Below are positions 9,762-20,764 of a stretch of 64,000 bases of DNA, one piece after another. The notes below the pieces were generated by a model. It worked only from the letters and a program-made list of their open reading frames with translations, had not been told where the DNA came from and did no database searches. Origin of the DNA: Cycas panzhihuaensis (Eukaryota; Cycadophyta); NCBI GenBank assembly GCA_023213395.1, contig CM041465.1, positions 6,324,001 through 6,388,000 of the forward strand. The letters are read 5' to 3'. Position 1 is the stretch's first letter; each line of letters starts with the position of its first letter. The translations under genes and the position numbers were made by a program.

Positions 9762-11200
9762 ATGGGAGATGGCCAAGACTCCTCCTTCCATAATCTATTT
9801 TTTACAATACTATCCTCACAGCTTGATGAGACCACATGGCTCCTTGATTCTAGTACAACAAGATACATGATAGGTTTAGATAAGATGTTAGAAGAGACCC
9901 AATTAATCAACACTCAAACAATCACATTTGAGGACAACTTGACTTATAATGTGATCAAACTTGGTAGGGTACTAATAACATTGAAGGACTCCAACATTAG
10001 ACACAATATAAGCAATGTGTTCCTTGTACCTGGCATGAAGATGAACCTATTTTCCGTCAGCCAAATGGATAAGAAGAACTTAGATGTACTCTTTAGCCAG
10101 GGCATTTACAAAATTATAGACTATTCTATAAGCAAACTTATAGCCACAGGACATGAAGATGGTGGCTTATACAGGTTAGATGATGTCCCCCTTGCCACTA
10201 CTCCACAACATGAATCATGTTCCATGGCCAACTCAACTCAATCTAATAGGGGGAAGGATGTAATTGATGAAAAGTCCCTTTATATGCAAGAACCTAAAGA
10301 ATGCTCCCATTCAAAGGATGATGTGATCACAAATAGCTCCAAAGACCACCTATGGCATCAACGCCTAAGTCATTTAGAAATATAAAGCTTGAACCTCATG
10401 TCTAAAGACAAAATGGTACATAACCTACCTAAAATCAAAAGATACCGTAACATATGTGAGGCTTACCTAAAGGGAAAGCAGTAAAGAGAAAATTTTCCTT
10501 ATAAGAATGTATTGAGAGCTTTACAACTATTAGAGTTGGTTCATTTTGACGTTTGTGGCCGTATATCCATCCAATCTCTCAATGGTAGTTGGTATTTCAT
10601 CACCTTCATAGATGACTTCTCAAGGAAAGTATGGGTTTATTTTTTGAGAAATAAATATCAAGCCCTAAATTGATTCAAAGAGTTCAAAGTTGTTGTTGAA
10701 AATGAAAATCAAAACCCTTAAATCTAATAATAGTGGTGAGTATATTTTAAATCAGTTCAATAACTTTTGCATGGAACATGGCATCTAACATCAATTTTTG
10801 CTCCTCACACACCCTAGCTGAACGGTGTAGCTAAAAGGATGAATCAGACTTTGATCAACAAAGAAAAATCCATGCTTAGTACTGCTAACCTTACCACTAG
10901 ATTTTGGGCCGATGCCATTGCCACAACTACTTACGTAACCAACATAAGTCCCACAATTATAGTTAGGAACATTATTCTTAAAGAAGCTTGGTTAAGTCAA
11001 AAACCATTTGTAGCTCACTTGAGGATCTTTAGATGCACATCATAAAAACGTATCTTAAAGGATAACAGAAAGTAGCTTGATGACAAGAGGCTTAAATGCA
11101 TCTTCCTTGGCTATGTACCTAGTTGCAAAGCCTACAAAGTATTTGACATAATTGGTAACCAATCTTACATAACATAGGATGTAATCTTTGTAGAAGAACT
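9762..11200 (+). pseudogene. B pol, first half: protease and integrase
   Basis: The protease site reads TWLLDSSTTRYM (DSS instead of DSG), so the catalytic Asp remains but the following Gly is lost. The downstream part, NVFLVPGMKMNLFSVSQM, is typical. Pre-integrase LWHQRLSHL ends at a TAA at 10383. Integrase core pieces FITFIDDFSRKVWVYFL and, after a deletion around 10690-10830, MNQTLINKEKSML follow. The C-terminus reads LKCIFLGYVPSCKAYKVFD (about 11093-11145). Several stops and at least one internal deletion break it. Confidence 0.87.
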
Positions 11201-11369
11201 ATAGGAACTAACAGCTCCTTAACCTCATATTATAGAAGTAGATGAAGTTGGTGTATCACAAGTGACCCTTGAACAAATTTTGGAGTCACCAGCACTAGTT
11301 TCCTCCTACACTCTAGGTCCATCACCAGTTCCAGCAGTTTCTTTATCATCCACTTAAGAAAACACAACC

Positions 11370-13056
11370 TTGCATCTTATTTCAATTAATGACCTTCAGG
11401 TAGAAGTCACCAACTTTCATCCACCTCTTAAGTGGGTACAACAACTTTTAAAGGATGCTCCTCCTCCTCCTATAGCTGCAAAGAGGCCTTCCAAGGTGAG
11501 ACACCCTATAAACTTTTCCCTCATGGCACATGTCCTTAAAACTCTTGAGCCTTCCACATTTAATGTGGTAGGCAAAGACCAAACGTGAAAAGCAATTATA
11601 GATGAAGAGATGAATTCCATCTTAAAAAATAACATTTAGAAGCTGATTAAATTGCCACCTAGGAAGAAAGCAATTAATTGTAGATGGTTGTACAAGACCA
11701 AGTTTTATATAGATGGCATTATAGAGTGTCATAAAGCTTGCCTTGTTGTAAGAGGTTTCAAATAGTAGAAAGGAATTAATTGTGATGGGACCTTTGTATT
11801 AGTACCTAACATGACCACATTCTATTTGGTTATATCCTTAATAGCCTAATTTGGATGGCATGTTTACCAAATGGATGTGAAGAGTGCTTTCCTTAATGGA
11901 GAGCTCAAAGAAGAGGTTTTCATGAAAGAACCTCTAAGCTATGTTGTTCCAAGAAAAGAACACTTAGTTTGCAAACTCAAGAAATCCCTTTATAGACTCA
12001 AGTAGGCACCACATACTTGCTATGTAAAGATAGATGCCTTTCTCATACATCATGGATTCAATCATTCACCTTCTAACTGAGATCTTTACATTTGGGTTAG
12101 AGATAATTTGATCACAATAATTGTTCTTTATATGGACAACCTTGCTATCACTAGCAATGATACAGATGGAACTTTTTAGCTTCAATCAGAGTTAAAGAGC
12201 AACTTTGAGATGACTGGCCTTGGGTTGCTCCACTACTTCCTTAGAATTGAAGTTTGGAAAGAACCATGTCACATTCTCCTAATTCAAACTAAGTATGCCA
12301 ATGAGCTCTTAGAAAGATTTAGGATGACAGAATAGAAGTCTTCACTAATTCTGATGGAGAAAGGAACCAAGTTAATCCTAGATGATTAAGGAAAGCCTTT
12401 CGATATCACTTTATACTAGTAGTTAGTTGGGAGCGTCATTTATCTCACTCACACTCATTCAAATATCTCATATGTAGTAGGGATCTGCTCTAGGTATATG
12501 TCACAACCAAAAGCATCTCATTGGAAAGCAGCCACTAAGATCCTCAAATACATCCATGGCACTAACCAGTTTGGCTTAGAGTACAACAAGATTGACTCAC
12601 TTATTCTAAAGGGATATACAAATGTCGATTGGGTTAGTTTCCAGACATATGCCATTCAACTTCAGGATATTGTTTTGACATGAACTCAGTTGTAATCTCG
12701 GGGAGTTGTAAGAAGAAACCTAGTGTTTCCCTTTCCTCCACTGAAGTAGAATATAAAGTAGTTGTCCATTCTACAACTGAGTTGATTTTGCTTAGAAGGA
12801 TTCTCATTGAGCTTCCTAATATCCTATACTATGATAATTAAAGTGTGTTAAAGATGACAAAGAATCATGTATTCCATACTAGAACCAAGTACATTGAGGT
12901 CCATCACCACTTCATCTATGAGCATGTCTAAAATGGAGAAGTTAATCTTTTCTACCGTCCTACTGAAGACTAGATCGCCAACATCTTCACTAAAGCACTT
13001 GGTAAATTGAAGTTTGAATGGTTTAGGCATGACCTTTGCATCTAAAGAAATGAAGC
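11370..13056 (+). pseudogene. B pol, second half: RT and RNase H
   Basis: RT motifs in order are [52 protein letters not shown] and the palm, which reads YMDNLAITSND: the second catalytic Asp of the YxDD box is Asn. FEMTGLGLLHYFLRIEVW and IYLTHTHSNISYVVGICSRY follow. RNase H remnants (KGYTNVDW, then TKYIEVHHHFI across frames) run to the polypurine tract at 13063. The YxDN change alone would abolish polymerase activity. Confidence 0.88.
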
Positions 13057-13062
13057 TATTAT

Positions 13063-13072
13063 TAAGGGAGGG
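13063..13072 (+). promoter_or_regulatory. B polypurine tract
   Basis: TAAGGGAGGG lies directly before the 3' LTR TG at 13073. Confidence 0.85.
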
Positions 13073-13456
13073 TGTTAAAGCTATGTAATAGCTCCTCTAT
13101 TTCTTCACATCTTTGCAATATAATATTTATATTATATATTAATGAACCATTGATATAATTAAATCATATTTAATAGTGAGGCCAGGTCCACCTCTTATGT
13201 TGTTGAGTCAACCTATCAAATTATATGTTAATATTAGCAAATGGCTATAAATAATAGCCCGCACCTTTATACATTATATTGATTTAATTTTATACAGAAA
13301 CTTATCCCGATAAAGAGTCTGTAGTGTGACGAATTTACCCACAACTTTATTGGTTTATTTGTTGAGTTTATTTGCATATTTTCTTAAATATTTCAGTTGT
13401 GTTGTTTAATATACTTAGATCAATGCATATATATTTAGATCCTTATGTTTTAATCA
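13073..13456 (+). repeat. B 3' LTR
   Basis: It is 384 bp, TGTTAAAGCT...TTTAATCA, collinear with 985-1368 at roughly 85% identity. The TSD copy AAAGG follows, then the RT reading frame of A resumes. Confidence 0.95.
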
Positions 13457-14074
13457 AAAGGATCCAAACTTGTACATAAAGCTTAAAGGGAATTTAGTCA
13501 TCTTTATAGTGTTATATATAGATGATCTTATGATCATAGGTAATGACACCTCAAAGGTTGAATATTTGAAAGAGGATCTCAAGAAGGCATTGAATATGAT
13601 AATTCTTATATTGCTCTACTATCTTTTGGGAGGGAAAGTGTGGAAGAAGCCTGGAAAAATCCTTATTTCACAGGCTAAGTATGTATGGAAATTTTTGAAG
13701 AGATTTAGAATAGAAGAAGTTAAACCTGTACATACCCTTATGGAAATAAGTTTAAAGTTAATAGCTTTAGATAACAAGAAATGAGTAGATGACATGGTGT
13801 TTATATACTTAGTTAGTAGTTTGATCTACTTGACTACAATTAGGCTTAGTATTTCCTTTGTAGCTGGTATGGTATCAAGACTTATAGATGAACCAAAGCA
13901 GAGCCATTGGAAAGTTATGAAAAGGATCCTAAAATATTTACAATGGACACTACACTTTAGATTAGAGTTTATCCATAATGATAATTACTTGTTAATAAGG
14001 TATTCAGATTATGAGCAAGCAAAATGCAAGAATAGCAAAAGGTCCACTTCTGGATATTGCTTCAATTTAGGTTT
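13457..14074 (+). pseudogene. A: RT palm and connection fragment
   Basis: The frame resumes at DPNLYIKLKGNLVIFIV, continuing the RT that broke off at 984. The palm motif LYIDDLMIIGNDTSKVEYL (about 13510-13566) keeps both catalytic Asp. KRFRIEEVKPVHTLMEISLK and SISFVAGMVSRL follow with a frame change near 13784, then QSHWKVMKRILKYL and KNSKRSTSGYCFNLG, entering RNase H. At 14074 it is cut by the LTR of D. The next RNase H residues are found at 19943. Confidence 0.9.
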
Positions 14075-14156
14075 TGAAGGAAATAATGTTTGCAAGATTA
14101 TGCTCTGATACCAAATGAAGGAAATAATGTTTGTAAGACTATGCTCTGATACCAAA
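14075..14156 (-). repeat. Two 41-bp tandem units carrying primer-binding-site copies in the D 3' LTR
   Basis: Units 14075-14115 and 14116-14156 differ at two bases. On the minus strand each starts TTTGGTATCAGAGCA and ends CCTTCA, so each is a primer-binding site plus about 26 bp, closing with the LTR terminus. Two equivalent units lie in the 5' LTR at 19462-19543. Confidence 0.92.
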
Positions 14157-14565
14157 TGAAGGAATATAAACTAGCAGGAGAACAGGTCATAACATATATC
14201 AAATAACCATAAACTAGTATTGCATCAATACATCAATGTGTCATAATCACAATAGCATAAAGAACATGAAAGCCTTGTTGTTCAATCCATTGTAGCAATA
14301 ATGAGCATTACAAATCTCCTCAAAGGTAGGCGGTATCTAAACACACCAGGGTTGTACACCCCACAATATAAATAGTTTTGGGGGAGGATGGAAACTCCTC
14401 AACCCCTGAATTCAAAATAACAATAAAATAATATTCACTTAACTCAAATGAAACTAACTCAACTTACCTTAACTTACCTTGACATGTTGAACATCACATG
14501 TCTAAATTGAGGTGCACAATCCTGGTAGGTAAGAGGGAGTTGAGTGATGATATTACACACCAACA
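14075..14565 (-). repeat. D 3' LTR
   Basis: In minus orientation it begins TGTTGGTGTGTAATATC and ends CCTTCA. Compared with the other LTR it has an extra 10-bp duplication (CTTACCTTAA) near 14470. Its last 82 bp are two 41-bp tandem units. Confidence 0.94.
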
Positions 14566-14578
14566 TTCTCCCCCTTAA
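14566..14578 (-). promoter_or_regulatory. D polypurine tract
   Basis: The minus strand reads ATTAAGGGGGAGAA directly before the TG of the 3' LTR. K has the similar AAGGAGAA before TGTTGG. Confidence 0.88.
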
Positions 14579-14826
14579 TGTCAGCACGAACACTTGTATC
14601 TTTTCCTTGAACTTATGAAACTGGTACTTGAAAAAAACTTTAAAATTCTAATTTTTATCTTTATTAACTCTTCTCATCCTTATAGTCACATATGTCTCTT
14701 TATCATAGAATGATGTAGGAAAACTATAAGTAGATGAAACTTGATGCAAATGTAGATGAATAGCTGTAATTTGGACTTTGTCAACTGGAACATTAAGAAG
14801 GCTTTGAACTTGAACTTTTGTAATCT

Positions 14827-15309
14827 TTATGCTTTATCATCAGGTTCATTTTTTGTCATATCATCACATTCATTCTTCATCATATTATAAGATTCATCTT
14901 CATGCTCCCCCTCAAATGGAGAATTAAATCCTTGTGCAACAAGGTGGTCCTTCATTTGATCTGAATCCTCATAGTTGTTGTCGTCATGATCTATCTGTTC
15001 TGTTACCTGTCTCACATGCTCATCAAAAGTTTCATCAAATACATTGGGGGTATCTCCCCCATAAATGGAAATCAATAAATCCCAAACAGACTTAGATGTT
15101 GTTAATTCAGAAACCAGTGAAAAAACATCATCAGTCATAGTGCAAAATAATAAACCTAAAACTTCATTATCTTTTCTAAAATTTTCTTTAATGCTAAGGT
15201 CACATTCATGTTGTAAATACTTTAAAAGATCATGTTCAATAAAGTAAGTTTGCATGGTGTCATACCATAGTGAAAAGTTATGGCCATCAAAAATGGGGAA
15301 TTATGCCAT
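14827..15309 (-). pseudogene. D truncated Gag-like protein with acidic tail
   Basis: From ATG 15309 (minus) the frame has a TAA at codon 3, then FDGHNFSLWYDTMQTYFIEH, the typical copia Gag N-terminus, and SVWDLLISIYGG, the UBN2-type W..L...Y block. The protein then departs from normal Gag: a roughly 80-residue tail rich in Asp, Glu and Asn (DHDDNNYEDSDQMKD, EGEHEDES, NECDDMTKNEPDDKA) ends at 14827. There is no zinc knuckle or Pol. About 160 codons in all; the open part from Met 15255 has 142. It lies beside the 3' LTR rather than near the primer-binding site. M has the same design. A dominant or assembly-related role is speculation. Confidence 0.82.
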
Positions 15310-16800
15310 TTTGAAAGCAATGTAATCAATAAGAAAATACTGATGCGTTTGAAAGCAAACTTAAAAAATCTTTTTCACTTATGCAAAACTAAAATAAACT
15401 ATTGAGAATGAAATATAAAGAGTTATCAAAAATACTAATTTCTTAAATGAGTAAATGTAAATCTTCAATGTAAGAAAAACTTTCCCTTTTTGCATAAAAA
15501 TAACTTTTCTTTGAGAAAAATATATATTGCCTTATGAACAAATGCTAGTTTGAAATAGCTTAAAATGCTTGTAGAAAGATTAAGTAGAAACCTTGAGTTA
15601 AACAATGAGATATAAACTAGAATTTTCTTAAGAATTTTGAAAAAAAATAAGCTTATTAGGATGTACTTGTATGCTCAACTTTAACAGCTTGAAAACTATA
15701 CTGAATAATGTCATAATAACTTAAAATTCTACCAATATGTAGATTAATAAGGTGTGAATCCAATGAAATAAACGGTTTTGAAAACGGGTACCAATAAATC
15801 ACAATTTGAATGACGCAAAGGTATGGACCTCCTTATGGGGCCTAACAGGAGCAAGGTAATCAAAATTGCATAAAATTACTAATTAACCTTTAGAAAAAGT
15901 TGAACAAATGATCAAATATTGTTTATGAAGTGTTCAATGTTCTTTCAATTGAAAATTTTTTAAAAATATATTAAAAAATGTGTAAAAATAGCAGATTTGA
16001 GGCAATAAGATACCTCAACTTTGAATGATTTGAAATTTAGGAAAAATATGTCAAAATATATTAAAAATATGTCAAAGTGAAGAGAAATGAGTCAGCTTCC
16101 CAACGAAGCTGACAGAATTGAAATATGATATAAAATAAAAACGTTATAGCGAAAATGGTAACATGTGTCTTTATGTCGAATGTTAAGAACCATGCTAAAA
16201 ACAACTAAATTCCTAATTTTAGCGATTAAAATACTGATGAAAATAAATTAAAAAAATTAAAGTAAGAAATAGGTATTGAAGTCTATAGAACGTAGATCGT
16301 TATAGAGAAAATTTGGGCAAAAAATAGTTTACCAGTAATAAATGATAGCCAGTTCTAAAAATGATTTTGTTAAAAGTGTGAAAAATGCTGAAATTTTGAA
16401 AGTCTAATGATAAAATGGTCGAAACAGGGTCAAATTGGCACCAAATTGGTCATATGACCAGTCAAAATTGGTGTACAGAAAAGTTTTGATCTATTGGAGT
16501 AGGTTTCGTCTGAAACTAATAAGCCAGTGAAGAGTTATGGCCAAAAAAATGCCAATAACCCTATAAAAAAGGAAAAAAAAAAAAAAAAAAAAAAACGTTT
16601 AAAAACCTTTTGGGAAGTGGCTAGCAGTTATGTGATAGTCAAATGGAACCGGGGCCTAAAAGTGAAAGGGGATTAAACCCTACCCTCAGATTTGAAAAAA
16701 TATACAATAAATTTTAATTTTTTTTAATACTTTATACTAAAACTAGAAGTCGGTTGGCAATAATATATTAATGCGTTGCCATTATAAATATATAACAGAT
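15310..16800 (-). other. D leader, AT-rich part next to gag
   Basis: This is untranslated AT-rich DNA without a convincing reading frame. It contains a 23-bp A-run on the + strand (16573-16595), a U-run in the transcript sense. A CCCCTTT...TTTAGGCCCC segment near 16640-16670 (minus sense) faintly resembles the first half of the B/M/K stem-loop but lacks the matching arm. Confidence 0.65.
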
Positions 16801-18300
16801 GTAAGACAGCAGCACATTAATAATGAGCACAGCTACACACTGCTGCTAATTGAATGATGACAATGCCGTCGGAATATATAAGATGCTGAATACCAGCTGG
16901 CGCGGGAAACGCCCCTATTGAAACGCTCAAACGACAGATCTTATCTGCAAAACGCAGCCAACGGGAAATGGGAGATGCAATAAGACGGAGATTAGAGATG
17001 ATTACAGGCTTAGAGATGGCTGCATAAAAAACTGTATATATAAAAAGAAGCCGAATAATGATAATGATGCGTGTAAATAATGAGACGGCTGCATAAAAAA
17101 AATTGTATATATAAAAAGGAAGCCGTATAAATAATGATAATGTATATATAAAAAGGAAGCCGTATAAATAATGATAATGATGCGTGTAAATAATGAAGCG
17201 TATGAAGCGTTGAATAAATGAGACCAAATGTTGGGGCGTGATATGAGAGAGTGGGCACCGAATGTGAAGTTGTAATGAGGCGGTACGTGCGTATATGAGT
17301 TAGCTAAATCAGGCGAGGCGTAACGCTGAGCACAACGCTGAGTACAAAACTGCAATGAGGCGAGAAGCGGCGTATAACAATATGAGGCCGAGCATCACGC
17401 AGGAGACGAGACGAACAAAAAATATGCGTGCAATAATGAAGCACGTGAAACGAATAATGAAAGGCAGCGCCAATAATGAAAGGAGAGACGGCGGTAGACC
17501 TCGGTGGGAAACAGATAGTCTTAATAATGCACGGAGATACGGAGACGGAGCCAGTGTAGCACCGAAATGGACAGGCAGTTGAAATGGCGATGAGTCCGGG
17601 CGAGCCTTCTGCTGGCCGTCAAGAGTGAGTACGGCGAGAATAATAGCACGGGGCGCAGACTTCGCTGTGCGCCAAGCCGAGGCATGAGTATGGCGAGAAT
17701 AGGACGGAGAGACGGGTGCCAGCACGGAGACGACTGGTAATAGTGAAGCATTGGAGGATGGAGCTAACACGGAGACGGCTACGCAGGCCGTGGGCTAACA
17801 CGGAGAGATGGCCAATATATAAAATATAAAGAACCGTCAGTGCACAAACCGAATAAAATAACAAAGACCGAGTAAAATAACAATGAAGCGTTGAAAAAAA
17901 ATGCCAAAAATAACAGAAGGTTTAGAATGGGCCTTGGTAGAGTAAATGAGGCGTACGGCCGGAAACTGTACAAAGGGCGAGACGAACTAGCCAACACAGG
18001 CCAGAACTGCGGCCTGAGAGGCGGCGAGGAGGCGGCGAGCAGTGCAGAGGATGGCGAGAGGCGGCAAGGCAAGGGCTGAGAACGAGGCAGCTCAGAGGCG
18101 AATGCGAGCATGAGTATTGAGTATAATAATAAGAATGGCAAAGCGAAATGATCAAATAATGAATAATAAATAAAACGAAACGGCAAAGCGAGGCTTAGCA
18201 TTGAAGTATAATAATGCAATGAATAATAAAATAATGATGGAGTGGCAGAGATAATGATAATAATGATTACAAGGCTTACACGTAGGCCCAATAGAATATA
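16800..18300 (-). repeat. CpG-rich, strand-asymmetric repetitive block in the D leader
   Basis: Base composition changes sharply here: many CpG dinucleotides and GC well above the flanks. The + strand is purine-rich, so the element's sense strand is pyrimidine-rich. Short motifs recur: AATAATGA (well over ten times), CGGAGACGG-type words between 17530 and 17800, and a unit of about 55-70 bp (GGCTGCATAAAAAA, TATATATAAAAAG, GAAGCCG, AATAATGATAATG) in two to three copies at 17018-17200. Stops are rare on the minus strand in all three frames, giving overlapping frames of 60-170 codons. That follows from the lack of TTA/CTA/TCA on the + strand. I recognise no protein. Confidence 0.75.
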
Positions 18301-19446
18301 GAAGAATGGCTGAATTTTCTTAATCTTTTAACGTTTAACTTTGTTTGAATAATGTAGCCAAGAGCTTCAGAAATAAGTACATACAAGGCAGATTCAGTGA
18401 ATGACAAAGAATCTGTATGATAGAAGGTTTTATCTAAGTAACTCACCCAATCACTGAGGAAGATTCTATGTGGTATTCTTACAAAAAAAATGAAGATTGT
18501 ATTCACTTATAATTTCAGCAAATTCTTCAATTTGTTTTAAGTATGAATATGGACAAATCTATTCTAAAATCAATTGAAAAAAGACAATTATTTGTATATG
18601 CACAGAGATTTTACAAAAATTTCTTCAAATAATAACAGTAAAATAACTTAATGGAGCAATATACTCATATAACCGAGTCACAATATTGATAAATTTTTCA
18701 AATATTTCGAAGAGTATATCATAAAAAACGCTTATATATTTGTATTTGAAAGATTTTTAAAGGAATATATTGAACAGATATATAAAATATGTGTAAATTT
18801 AAAAAATGGAATTGAAGAACCTGGAACACGCAGCTGTAGCTGGCTGGATCTTGTGTATATCTTCTTCAAAAAGCTGAATATGCCTCAAATACTGTAGATC
18901 TGATAAACAGTCTTGAAAATATAGTCAGAAAATATGATGAAAAATGTAGATCTGAACTAAATGTAGCATAAAATACTAAAAAAACTTGATATAATAGGCA
19001 GATTTATAATAAAAATAGCAGATTTGAAGTAACAAATTGCAGATATTTGAAGAAAACTTAATAACTTTTGTATGCAGTTGATGCTCTTTTGCAAATCTGC
19101 AAAAAATATCAAATAAGTAGACAAATAACTTGTAAACTGTCAAAATATATGATAAATCTGTAGATCTGAAGGGAAAATAACTTAAATATGAGAATAAAAC
19201 TTGAATGTATATAACTTGCTGCTGAAAATCCTTTGTAGATCTGCACAATCGAAAATAGATCTCGAGAATATTTGTTGAACCAGAAATATAGCTCAATAAT
19301 AATCAAAATCTGTTGAAATAATATATAAAACTTGCTAAAATTTTTCAGAAAATAAATCTAGTTAATATATATTGCTTGTAAAAAAAATCTGTTGTAGAGT
19401 GCCAGTAGATCCTGTTACTCTTCTTCAAAACTTGATGAATCGTGAT
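18301..19446 (-). other. D leader proximal to the primer-binding site
   Basis: This AT-rich sequence follows the primer-binding site in the element's sense. CAGATCTAC/CAGATTTGC-like words recur on the minus strand (around 18895, 18950, 19010, 19040, 19160, 19240). No gene is visible. The repeated words could be leader or promoter elements, which is an inference. Confidence 0.6.
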
Positions 19447-19461
19447 CGCTCTAATACCAAA
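19447..19461 (-). promoter_or_regulatory. D primer-binding site
   Basis: On the minus strand TTTGGTATTAGAGC directly follows the 5' LTR, with one C-to-T change from the consensus. Two better matches lie inside the LTR itself (19462-19543). Confidence 0.88.
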
Positions 19462-19942
19462 TGAAGGAAATAATGTTTGCAAGACTATGCTCTGATACCA
19501 AATGAAATAAATAATGTTTGCAAGACTATGCTCTGATACCAAATGAAGGAATATAAACTAGCAGGAGAACAGGTCAGAACATATATCAAATAACCATAAA
19601 CCTGTATTGTATCAATACATCAATGTGTCACAATCACAATAGCATAAAGAACATGAAAGCCTTGTTGTTCAATCCATTGTAGCAATAATGAGTATTACAA
19701 ATCTCCTCAAAGGTAAGCGGTGTCTAAAGACACTAGGGTTGTACACCCCATAATATAAATAGTTTTGGGGGAGGATGGAAAGTCCTCAACCCCTGAATTC
19801 AAAATAACAATAAAATAATATTTACTTAACTCAAATGAAACTAACTCAACTTACCTTGACATGTTAAGCATCACATGTCTAAATTAAGGTGCACAATCCT
19901 AGTAGGTAAGAGGGAGTTGAGTGATGATATTACACTCCAACA
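19462..19942 (-). repeat. D 5' LTR
   Basis: It is 481 bp and includes two 41-bp tandem units with primer-binding-site copies (19462-19502 and 19503-19543). The unique part, 19544-19942, matches 14157-14565. Confidence 0.94.
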
Positions 19943-20195
19943 GGTTCTATTGTTGTCACTTAGAGTAATAAGAAGTAACCTAATATTGTATTATCTTCAA
20001 CTGAGGTAGAGTACAAAGTATTTGTTGCAATAACTTGTAAGGCCATCTGGTTGAGACAGGTGCTTAGTAATTTGAGACTTCATCATGATAAAATGATTGT
20101 ATTGTACTGTGATAATCAAACTACTTTTAAGGTTGCCAAGAATCCAGTGTTCCATGCTTACACCTCCTTAATAAGATTATGACATGTGTTAAAGT
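19943..20195 (+). pseudogene. A: RNase H fragment
   Basis: After D, the frame of A continues with SIVVT, a stop, NKK, then PNIVLSSTEVEYKVFVAITC, KAIWLRQVLSNL, LYCDNQTTFKVAKNPVFHA. These are the copia RNase H motifs (SSTEAEY, CDNQS, KNPVFH). The frame decays after HAY. At 20196 the LTR of E begins, so the end of A is missing. Confidence 0.88.
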
Positions 20196-20747
20196 TGTTA
20201 AACCTTATGTTTACATGTTAAGATAATGTACTTTAATTTTTATGTAATATGTGTACTTTTGTACTTTACGGGTGACTTATCACTTAAGTGATAAAGTACA
20301 CACCCACATTCTTTCTAGTGACACAACGTTATCACTAAAGGGTCAAATAGACCCTTATGCATTTTTGCTCACATGAGAGCCCAAAAGGACGCATGTCCTA
20401 CATGCAAGGCATGTATCTTGGATGTTTGACACTTGTCAAACATCCAAGGCCTTAGGTCTCTCATTTCACTCTATATAATGAGACCTCTTCTCATTGTCTC
20501 AAAAGAGAGTTGGAGCTGTATTGTTATGTTGCCAGTTTACTAATCAAGCTATTTATTCTTTAGAGGTTGGACCAATTCCAACTCCACACATTTGGTATCA
20601 TTTCTCTTGCTACTTCATTTTATGCTTTGTCTCTTATGCTTTCTTTCATCTTCAGAGTATTATACTTGTTAAGTATTTGTGCTTCTAGAACTAGAGTGAT
20701 CCTAGCTTCTAGATCTTGGGACTGTGAGGCCATTAGGCCTCTTTTCA
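20196..20747 (+). repeat. E 5' LTR
   Basis: TGTTAAACCT...CTTTTCA. CTATATAATGAGACC near 20471 is a likely TATA region. TTGTCAAACATCC forms a short palindrome with the preceding GGATGTTTGACA at about 20418-20443. Confidence 0.95.
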
Positions 20748-20751
20748 TATT

Positions 20752-20764
20752 TGGTATCAGAGCA
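20752..20764 (+). promoter_or_regulatory. E primer-binding site
   Basis: TGGTATCAGAGC is perfect but lies 4 bases (TATT) beyond the LTR end shared by the two copies. Confidence 0.9.

Larger units (their letters stand above)
985..13456 (+). mobile_element. Element B: copia LTR retrotransposon inserted in A, itself split by C
   Basis: The two LTRs are 384 bp each (985-1368 and 13073-13456) and both run TG...CA. Flanks AAAGA (980-984) and AAAGG (13457-13461) form a TSD matching 4 of 5. A perfect primer-binding site follows the 5' LTR, and the purine tract AAGGGAGG precedes the 3' LTR. Without C the element is about 7.25 kb. About 58 LTR differences by hand count give roughly 15% divergence, so B is much older than C. 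Its Gag start and leader resemble those of L on the other strand. Confidence 0.96.
14075..19942 (-). mobile_element. Element D: non-autonomous LTR retrotransposon (minus strand) in A
   Basis: The LTRs are 14075-14565 (3' LTR, 491 bp) and 19462-19942 (5' LTR, 481 bp). Flanks GGTTT (14070-14074) and GGTTC (19943-19947) are a TSD matching 4 of 5, and the RNase H of A is split exactly here. Read on the minus strand, the order is 5' LTR, primer-binding site, a 4.1-kb leader, one short Gag-like frame, polypurine tract, 3' LTR. No protease, integrase or RT is present, so movement would need helper proteins. LTR divergence is about 4% by hand count. The LTR ends contain extra tandem primer-binding sites. 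Confidence 0.94.
1..20195 (+). mobile_element. Element A: old Ty1/copia retrotransposon, 5'-truncated by the window and split by B, D and E
   Basis: The remnants of A are 1-984, 13457-14074 and 19943-20195. Read in order they give integrase C-terminus, RT fingers and palm, the RT-RH connection, and the RNase H core, which is copia Pol order. Each break coincides with the LTR border of another element: B at 985/13456, D at 14075/19942, E at 20196. No LTR of A was found, so its left end lies outside the window and its right end is lost or unrecognised. Many stops and indels show it is long dead, and it is the oldest layer of this block. Whether any of A resumes after 27535 is unclear. Confidence 0.88.

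Noticed and set aside
16573-16595. A-run as the tail of a retroposed cDNA or SINE
   Set aside because: No target duplication, no A/B box and no coding sequence lie upstream on the + strand. It is inside the D leader.
17309-18291. Long overlapping minus-strand frames (153 and 170 codons) in the D leader as protein genes
   Set aside because: Several frames are open at once because the + strand lacks TTA, CTA and TCA. The products are low-complexity, hydrophobic and unlike any known family, and no frame is favoured over the others.
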